DNA of 20,706 bases, taken from assembly GCA_035375865.1 (NCBI GenBank), contig DAOSQO010000021.1:1-20706 (forward strand), read 5' to 3'. Origin of the DNA: BRH-c25 sp029553855 (lineage in GTDB: Bacteria; Bacillota; Clostridia; Lutisporales; Lutisporaceae). Every line of letters starts with the position of its first letter. Positions within the stretch are counted from its first letter, which is position 1. The position numbers and the translations under genes were made by a program. Shown here one piece after another: positions 15,299-20,706 of the stretch. Under the pieces are notes generated by a model. It was not told the origin of the DNA. It was given only the letters and a program-made list of their open reading frames with translations, and did not search any database.

Positions 15299-15339
15299 TT
15301 TAATAATATAGGAAAGTTATGCTTTCCTATATTATTAAA
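15299..15339. repeat. Perfect 18-bp inverted repeat with 5-base loop
   Basis: TTTAATAATATAGGAAAG (15299-15316) and its exact complement (15322-15339) flank TTATG. It lies between ispH-S1 and its terminator and would form a very stable hairpin in the 3' untranslated region, perhaps protecting the message. The symmetry also suits a small palindromic element. Confidence 0.75.
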
Positions 15340-15402
15340 ACTCTTGATTTGAGTGCCCTCGCCAGAATTTTCTCATTGCATTCGTAAAGGGCTCATGGGC
15401 TT

Positions 15403-15426
15403 CAAATGCGGTCAAGGCCGCATTTG
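15403..15426. repeat. Hairpin just after the ispH-S1 stop
   Basis: CAAATGCGG (15403-15411) and CCGCATTTG (15418-15426) form a perfect 9-bp stem with a 6-base loop, six bases past the stop codon. It has no T run, so it is not a simple terminator. It is one of several consecutive hairpins here. Confidence 0.65.
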
Positions 15427-15431
15427 TTCTT

Positions 15432-17483
15432 TTATTCTTCTGTTGTTTCCTTCAATTCTTTAATACTCAGGCTTATTTTCTTTTCCTCGGATTTAATATC
15501 TGTAATTTTAGCACTTACAATATCGCCTATGTTTAATGCTTCCGAAGGTTTGGAAATCCTTTTATCAGATATCTGCGAAATATGAATAAGACCGTCTATA
15601 CCGGGTTCAATCTCTACAAAAGCGCCGAAATTAGAGAATCGCAATACCTTTACCTCTAATATATCCCCAACATTATATTTGCCTTTTACGGTTGACCACG
15701 GTTCAGGTATTGTCTGCTTAAGTCCAAGGGAAATTTTCTTTTTTTCAATGTCAACTCCAAGTACTACTACTTCCACTTTATCACCGGGTTTTACAACCTC
15801 AGAGGGATGTTTTACCCTTGACCAGGAAAGCTCGGAAATATGTATAAGGCCGTCAACTCCGCCGATATCGACAAAGGCTCCAAAGTTTGTCAGCCTTTTT
15901 ACTTCTCCCGTCAATTTCTGTCCTGCTTCAATGCTTTCCCATAGTGCTTTGGCCTTAATCTCCCTCTCTTTCTTAAGGAGTGCTTTTCTTGATACAATGA
16001 CCTTTCCCTTTTCGCGGTTAAATTCAATTACATTGACCATAACCCTTGTATTAACATAACTGCTAAGATCTTCGGAATATCCAATATCAAACTGAGAGGC
16101 CGGCATGAATGCCCTTATCCCAATTATCTCCACTATTGCGCCGCCTTTTACTATTTCTTTCACAAGGCCTTCAATAGGTGCATTTTCATTAAAAACTGCT
16201 TCAATTCTAACCCAATTCTGTTTCGCATCAAAAAGCTTTTTGGAAAGCACTACATTTCCTTCGCCATCATTGATACTGACGACTACAACTTCTACTACAT
16301 CTCCTATTTCTATTAAATCTTTAAGGCTTAGATCGGGCTCCCATGTATAATCTTCCTTTTTTATTATTCCGTCGGATTTATATCCAATATTGACCATGAC
16401 TTCATCATCTGTAACCATTATTACAGTCCCATTTACCGTATCACCAGGGTAAACGCTTCTCATAGTCTTTTCATATTCCCTCAACATACTTTCCTGATTA
16501 TCAATATCGGCTTCTGAACTATCCGCTTCATTCCCCAAATTATCAGTATCGTTCTCCGGGATATCCAGCGTATTCTCCTGGTTATCCATATCGCTTTCCG
16601 GACTATCCGCCGTATTTCCCTGGTCCTCCAGCACGTTGTCATTAATCTCCTGCATTTTTTCAATAACCTCCTTAATTACCCAATCAGGTGTGGATGCACC
16701 TGCCGTAATACCAATCTTCTTATGTATCTTCAGCACTTTTATGGGCAAATCCTTTGCATTCTCAATATGATAAGTATTATTGCAGTTTTCTTTACATATG
16801 TAATAAAGCTTATTTGTATTGGAACTCTCAGTGCTTCCGATAACAATCATGCAGTCAACAGTTTTTGAAAGCTGTTCCGCTGATTCCTGCCTTTTCTCTG
16901 TTGCATTGCAAATAGTATTAAAAATAATTGCATTTTTGTATTTTTTTCGAACGGCATCCACAACTCTATCCCATATTTTTTTTGTAATTGTAGTTTGTGC
17001 AACTAAACATATTTTATCATATATAGGAAGTTTGTCTACTGTTATTTCATCCTCAAGTATTTGTGCAGAATAGCCGCACCAACCGTTAGTCCCTATTACT
17101 TCCGGATGTGTTTTGTCTCCGACAATAAATATTTTATATCCCTTTTGATAATAATCTTTTACTTTTCTATGTATTGCCGATACATACGGGCAGGTGCAAT
17201 CAACATACTTTAACCCCTTTTCCTCAAACTGCCTGTACTTTTCCTCTGCAATTCCATGAGAGCGGATGATGATTTCAACTTCATCCCCTCGGATATCTTC
17301 GATATCGTCCACCTTATCAATACCCTGCTCGGCAAGTTTACTTATTACCTGTTTGTTGTGAATAAGAGGTCCGTACGTAAAAATCCTGACCTCATGCTTT
17401 TTTTCTGCTTCCTTAAAGGCCTTATCTACAGCATTTTTTACTCCAAAGCAAAAGCCGGCATTTTCATCAAGAATTATCTCCAT
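15432..17483 (-). CDS. ispH: IspH fused to four S1 RNA-binding domains
   Basis: The protein has 683 residues. Residues 1-281 are 4-hydroxy-3-methylbut-2-enyl diphosphate reductase, the last step of the MEP isoprenoid pathway. The iron-sulphur cysteines are in AGFCFGV (C12), CTCPYV (C98) and TICNAT (C192); GPLIHN, THPEVIG and STESSNTNKL are also present. After an acidic linker (about 285-335) come four S1 domains (about 345-415, 430-500, 515-585, 600-670), as in ribosomal protein S1. The IspH-S1 fusion is known in Clostridia. The start at 17483 is favoured because AAAAGGG lies 9 bases upstream; an ATG at 17507 has no site. The gene overlaps plsC by 17 bases and probably shares its transcript. 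Confidence 0.95.
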   Translation of the reverse strand: MEIILDENAGFCFGVKNAVDKAFKEAEKKHEVRIFTYGPLIHNKQVISKLAEQGIDKVDDIEDIRGDEVEIIIRSHGIAEEKYRQFEEKGLKYVDCTCPYVSAIHRKVKDYYQKGYKIFIVGDKTHPEVIGTNGWCGYSAQILEDEITVDKLPIYDKICLVAQTTITKKIWDRVVDAVRKKYKNAIIFNTICNATEKRQESAEQLSKTVDCMIVIGSTESSNTNKLYYICKENCNNTYHIENAKDLPIKVLKIHKKIGITAGASTPDWVIKEVIEKMQEINDNVLEDQGNTADSPESDMDNQENTLDIPENDTDNLGNEADSSEADIDNQESMLREYEKTMRSVYPGDTVNGTVIMVTDDEVMVNIGYKSDGIIKKEDYTWEPDLSLKDLIEIGDVVEVVVVSINDGEGNVVLSKKLFDAKQNWVRIEAVFNENAPIEGLVKEIVKGGAIVEIIGIRAFMPASQFDIGYSEDLSSYVNTRVMVNVIEFNREKGKVIVSRKALLKKEREIKAKALWESIEAGQKLTGEVKRLTNFGAFVDIGGVDGLIHISELSWSRVKHPSEVVKPGDKVEVVVLGVDIEKKKISLGLKQTIPEPWSTVKGKYNVGDILEVKVLRFSNFGAFVEIEPGIDGLIHISQISDKRISKPSEALNIGDIVSAKITDIKSEEKKISLSIKELKETTEE

Positions 17484-18066
17484 CCTCTTCATCCCTTTTA
17501 AGTTCATTTATTTTATCCATAATGCCATGGCTTATTTTGATATATTCTTCATTCAAAAGCTTTTTCCCATAATACTCTGCCAATTCAACAGGCTTCCCGA
17601 TAACAACCCTTGTCCTCCTGAAAAACTTATAGCTGCTTATTATTGCTACCGGAACAACAGGTGTTTTTGATCTTATCGCAATCATTGCAATTCCGGGTTC
17701 TGCAATTGCTTCATCGGTTTTATTCCTGGTCCCCTCAGGGAAAAGCGCAAGCACTTTTCCGCTGTTTAAAATCTTCAGCGAGGTTTTTATTCCTTTTATA
17801 TCGGCTTCTCCCCTCTTTATCGGAAAAACACCCAATCCATGCATCAAAGCTCCAATTAACTTATTTTTGAATAATTCAACCTTTGCCATAAAATACATTC
17901 TATGAGGAATTGAAATGCCTACAAATATAGGGTCAATTGCACTTACATGATTTGAGCACACGATATATGCACCGTCTTTTGGAATATTTTCACGACCTAT
18001 TACTCTATAGTTGTAAAAAAACAGGAAAATGGGTATCAGTAATGCTCTTGCAAAGCTATAAAGCAT
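17467..18066 (-). CDS. plsC: 1-acylglycerol-3-phosphate acyltransferase (PlsC family)
   Basis: This 199-residue protein has an N-terminal hydrophobic segment (residues 3-20) that would anchor it in the membrane. The acyltransferase motif NHVSAID has His40 and Asp45 (HX4D), and FPEGTRNK is at 109-116, the acceptor-binding block. PVVPVAI follows at the usual place. Members transfer an acyl chain to lysophosphatidic acid to make phosphatidic acid for phospholipids; the exact substrate is inferred from the family. The ATG at 18066 follows GGGGGAGG at 5 bases. It overlaps cmk by 11 bases and ispH by 17 bases, so the three genes look translationally coupled. Confidence 0.92.
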   Translation of the reverse strand: MLYSFARALLIPIFLFFYNYRVIGRENIPKDGAYIVCSNHVSAIDPIFVGISIPHRMYFMAKVELFKNKLIGALMHGLGVFPIKRGEADIKGIKTSLKILNSGKVLALFPEGTRNKTDEAIAEPGIAMIAIRSKTPVVPVAIISSYKFFRRTRVVIGKPVELAEYYGKKLLNEEYIKISHGIMDKINELKRDEEDGDNS

Positions 18067-18730
18067 CAATTCCTCCCCCTTTTGACTTTACAATTGAAAT
18101 AACTTCATTAAATACTTCTTCTATGTTTTTCCCGGTAGTATCTATTATAATTGAATCAAAAGCCGCCTTTAACGGGGAGTCGCTTCTTGTCGAGTCTATG
18201 TGGTCTCTTTTTTCTATCTGTAATTTTATATCCTGAATCTCAACATCATAACCCTTTTGTTCCATTTCGATAAACCGTCTCTTCGCTCTCTCGTCAACTG
18301 AGGCGGTTATAAACAGCTTTATATCGGCTGAAGGGAAAATAACTGTGCCTACATCACGTCCATCCATCACAACATTCTTATCCTGTGAAATTTTCCTCTG
18401 CTGTGCAACCATCAGTCTCCTGACTCCCGGTATTGCAGAAACATAAGATACATTCATGTTGACATTTTCTTCCCTGATTTCCTTATCAACAACCTTACCG
18501 TCAAGATAAATACTGTTTTCCATAAAGTCTATATCAGTTTCCTCAGTTAAATTTATTATTATATCCACTCTTTCCAGCGGAATATTTTCTCTCAATACCT
18601 TCAATGTAATTGCTCTATACATTGCACCCGAATCAATGTATGTATAGCCAATACTTCGGGCAAGCATTTTTGCTATGGTGCTTTTGCCTGCGCCTGCAGG
18701 GCCGTCTATTGCTATGACCTTGTTATCCAT
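18056..18730 (-). CDS. cmk: Cytidylate kinase
   Basis: This 224-residue protein is of normal length. It has a P-loop GPAGAGKST (10-18), the CMP-binding YIDSGAMYRAI, the GRDVGTVIFPSADIKLF block, and the lid region with RAKRR and KRDHIDSTRSDSPL. It phosphorylates CMP and dCMP with ATP, supplying CDP and dCDP. The ATG at 18730 has AGGGGG 9 bases upstream and is preferred to a TTG at 18739. It is the first gene of the cmk-plsC-ispH-S1 unit, an arrangement common in clostridia. A plausible sigma-A promoter lies about 40 bases upstream. Confidence 0.96.
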   Translation of the reverse strand: MDNKVIAIDGPAGAGKSTIAKMLARSIGYTYIDSGAMYRAITLKVLRENIPLERVDIIINLTEETDIDFMENSIYLDGKVVDKEIREENVNMNVSYVSAIPGVRRLMVAQQRKISQDKNVVMDGRDVGTVIFPSADIKLFITASVDERAKRRFIEMEQKGYDVEIQDIKLQIEKRDHIDSTRSDSPLKAAFDSIIIDTTGKNIEEVFNEVISIVKSKGGGIDAL

Positions 18731-18771
18731 AATGTGCAACCCCCTATCCGTATTTTGTACTGATAAATTTA

Positions 18772-18800
18772 TTCATAGATATATATTATCAGAGTGCCAA
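18772..18800 (-). promoter_or_regulatory. Likely sigma-A promoter of cmk
   Basis: On the minus strand TTGGCA (18800-18795) and TATGAA (18777-18772) are 17 bases apart and match the consensus at five and four of six bases. Transcription would start about 35 bases before cmk. Confidence 0.45.
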
Positions 18801-18825
18801 ATAAAATAAAAGATAATTTGAAATA

Positions 18826-19284
18826 TTACCTTAAACGCACACGATCAATCATTTCAAGGTTATCATTGACGTAAATCAGTTTCCCCGGTTCCGGTACAAC
18901 TATATTATTCGATACTGATGTTATCTTAAGTATGGCTGTATCGGGCAAACCTGCACCGCTTACTTCTATAACATCGTTGTTCTTTACTGCAAGTTTAATA
19001 GATCTGGCTGCAGGAGCAACAATGCTATCACCGTTTACATAAAAAATCAGGGGCCTTAAAGTCTGGTAGTTTTCAATGTAAATTTCTATCTCCCCTTTTT
19101 TTATAAAAAGCTGGCTTTCAGCTATTGCTTTGCCTTCATACTTATCAGTTCTGCTGATGAAAGTTTTGGCTGTGTTATTCATAAGTAAGGCTTGAGAAGC
19201 TATAAGTACTGCAAATAATATGGCCACCAGCCTTGTAATCAAAATATCGGCTTTTTCCCACCAGCCGTAGAAGCTGCTGCCCAA
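18826..19284 (-). CDS. Hypothetical membrane-anchored protein
   Basis: This 152-residue protein starts at a TTG behind AGGAGG at 7 bases. One transmembrane helix (about 16-35, TRLVAILFAVLIASQALLM) follows a short cytoplasmic N-terminus. The rest is predicted to be extracytoplasmic and rich in beta strands (LFIKKGEIEIYIENY, LIFYVNGDSIV, ILKITSV). I recognise no domain or catalytic residues. It lies between the flavoprotein gene and cmk on the same strand, 66 bases after the former. Function unknown. Confidence 0.75.
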   Translation of the reverse strand: MGSSFYGWWEKADILITRLVAILFAVLIASQALLMNNTAKTFISRTDKYEGKAIAESQLFIKKGEIEIYIENYQTLRPLIFYVNGDSIVAPAARSIKLAVKNNDVIEVSGAGLPDTAILKITSVSNNIVVPEPGKLIYVNDNLEMIDRVRLR

Positions 19285-19350
19285 TTATATTCCTCCTCAA
19301 TAATTATAATCTTGTATAGATAATTCCTTTTTCGGCAATTGTTTATTCAG

Positions 19351-20583
19351 TCATACAAAAAAACCTGCTGTATAACCTGTTGAAAAAGCTATTTGTAGAT
19401 TGAAGCCACCGGTAAAAGCATCCAAATCGATAACTTCACCTGCAAAATATAACCCTTTTATTATCTTTGATTCCATTGTCTTTGGATTAATTTCTTTCAG
19501 GTTAATGCCGCCTGAAGTAACTATAGCTTCTTCTATTGGCCTGGTACCTGATATTGCTACAGTAAAACCCTTCAGCAGCTGTACCAATGACTTTCTTTCC
19601 TGTTTTGTAATCTGATGCACCTCTTTGGACTCATCTATTCCCGAAAGGGCAATAATAACAGGTATAAGCTTCTGAGGCAGCAGTTCATTCAATGAATTTT
19701 TAAATTGCTTGTTGATATTCTTTTCAAAATCCCGAATTATTCTTTTGTCAAGATCTTCTTCCGAAAGAGCAGGTTTAAGATCAATACAGATTTTTATATT
19801 CTTCTTTTTCCCAATATGATCTGAAATATAAAAACTTGCAGACAATATAACAGGTCCCGACACTCCATAATGAGTAAACAGCATCTCACCAAAATCTTCA
19901 TACAACAATTTATCATCGGCATACGCTTTTATTGAAATATTTTTCAGCGATAGTCCCTGAAGCTCCTGAATAAATATATCTTTTGATACTAAAGGTACCA
20001 ATGATGGTATAAGCTCACTGACATTATGCCCTGCCCTTCTGGCAATTTCATACCCATCACCCGTTGACCCTGTTTGCGGATATGATTTTCCTCCTGTGCA
20101 TAAAACTACTGACTCACATTCCAAGACCTCTCCGCCTTCTATCAGTATCTCTTTGGCAGCGCCATCCTCATGCCTGAAGCCGATAAGCTTGCTGTTGAGT
20201 CTGATTTCAACGCCATATCTTTTCAAATATCTTTCGAAAGCTTTTATTACATCACTTGATTTATCAGATGCCGGAAAGACTCTGCTTCCGCGTTCTACTT
20301 TGGTCTTAAGCCCAAGGGAATTCAAAAGCTCAATAAGATCATAGTTGGAGAAATTTTTGAAGGAGCTGTAAAAAAACTTGGGATTCTTAGGTATATTCTT
20401 CATGAATTCATCAAAATCAGCTAAGTTGGTAATGTTGCAGCGTCCTTTTCCTGTAATGAAGAGCTTCTTCCCAAGTTTTTCATTTTTCTCTATTAGTATT
20501 GTCTTTTTACCCCTTGAGGCAGCAGTGCCTGCAGCTATCATTCCCGCGGGTCCTCCTCCTATAACAGCTACATCATATTTCAA
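19351..20583 (-). CDS. NAD(P)/FAD-dependent oxidoreductase, HI0933/BaiN family
   Basis: This 410-residue flavoprotein has an FAD-binding Rossmann motif GGGPAGM at 9-15, with the acidic end of the second strand at LIEKN. The family signature FITGKGRCNITN is at 42-53. A central block around VLCTGGKSYPQTGSTGDGYEIA follows, and the C-terminal FAD block is GLYFAGEVIDLDAFTGGFNLQ. Members include flavin-dependent reductases such as BaiN, but the substrate here cannot be predicted. The start is a TTG at 20583 behind AAGGAGG at 8 bases. Longer in-frame starts lie upstream of that site and would add an unrelated hydrophobic leader before the Rossmann strand. Confidence 0.9.
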   Translation of the reverse strand: MKYDVAVIGGGPAGMIAAGTAASRGKKTILIEKNEKLGKKLFITGKGRCNITNLADFDEFMKNIPKNPKFFYSSFKNFSNYDLIELLNSLGLKTKVERGSRVFPASDKSSDVIKAFERYLKRYGVEIRLNSKLIGFRHEDGAAKEILIEGGEVLECESVVLCTGGKSYPQTGSTGDGYEIARRAGHNVSELIPSLVPLVSKDIFIQELQGLSLKNISIKAYADDKLLYEDFGEMLFTHYGVSGPVILSASFYISDHIGKKKNIKICIDLKPALSEEDLDKRIIRDFEKNINKQFKNSLNELLPQKLIPVIIALSGIDESKEVHQITKQERKSLVQLLKGFTVAISGTRPIEEAIVTSGGINLKEINPKTMESKIIKGLYFAGEVIDLDAFTGGFNLQIAFSTGYTAGFFV

Positions 20584-20618
20584 AAATTCTCCCTCCTTTT
20601 TTATTATCAGCATTATTA

Positions 20619-20650
20619 TATTATACATTATTAAAAAAGTTATTGCACAA
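20619..20650 (-). promoter_or_regulatory. Weak promoter candidate for the flavoprotein gene
   Basis: On the minus strand TTGTGC (20650-20645) is followed after 19 bases by TATAAT (20625-20620). The -10 is perfect but the spacing is long. An overlapping second TATAAT lies 5 bases downstream. Confidence 0.3.
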
Positions 20651-20706
20651 TAGGAGAAGAATGCGACATAGTTTGTGAATTACTCCGGCTGTAGGGGAAG
20701 TATGTT

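Noticed and set aside
1..20706. tRNA, rRNA or CRISPR array
   Set aside because: No cloverleaf with a T-loop, no ribosomal RNA signature and no regularly spaced direct repeats were seen on either strand.

Overview
The window joins two kinds of DNA. Right of about 13,000 lies ordinary, AT-rich clostridial chromosome, all on the minus strand: a flavoprotein of the HI0933/BaiN family, a small membrane-anchored protein, cmk, plsC, a fused ispH-S1 gene, a CheR methyltransferase and a CotS-like spore-coat kinase homologue. The IspH-S1 fusion, the cmk-plsC-ispH order and the CotS-type protein point to a spore-forming Clostridia member, perhaps of the Ruminiclostridium/Acetivibrio type. Genus is inference only.

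Left of about 13,000 is horizontally acquired DNA, visibly richer in G+C between about 6,500 and 12,700. It looks like one side of an integrative element whose other end lies beyond position 1. Positions 1-4746 hold a minus-strand defence-type operon: a small Cro/CI-type repressor, an ABC-three-component (ABC-3C)-like effector with a degenerate HNH/zinc site, an 82-residue middle component, a DUF2326-type ABC ATPase and a type III-like (beta-class) DNA methyltransferase that runs off the left edge. The operon has a good sigma-A-type promoter with two palindromes placed like repressor operators.

Positions 4860-7043 read on the plus strand: a 52-residue hypothetical protein, a 150-residue sigma-70 region 4-like protein behind a long nested hairpin, a terminator, then about 640 bases without a convincing gene. 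That stretch shows several nested long-range pairings and ends in a terminator-like stem with competing partners, directly upstream of a solitary mazF-like toxin gene overlapped by a 52-residue gene. I read it as a candidate large structured RNA of unassigned class.

Positions 7136-11206 hold three consecutive large serine recombinase genes. The middle one lacks the catalytic domain. A terminator follows, then three accessory genes (DUF4314, an unknown protein and a DUF1016 N-terminal-domain protein with a doubtful C-terminus), then the junction with the chromosome.

The stretches of about 300 bases or more without a protein gene are 4747-5043 (divergent promoters, operators and a terminator-like hairpin), 5810-6501 (terminator plus RNA candidate) and 15049-15431 (a cluster of hairpins and terminators). 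No tRNA, rRNA or CRISPR array was recognised.
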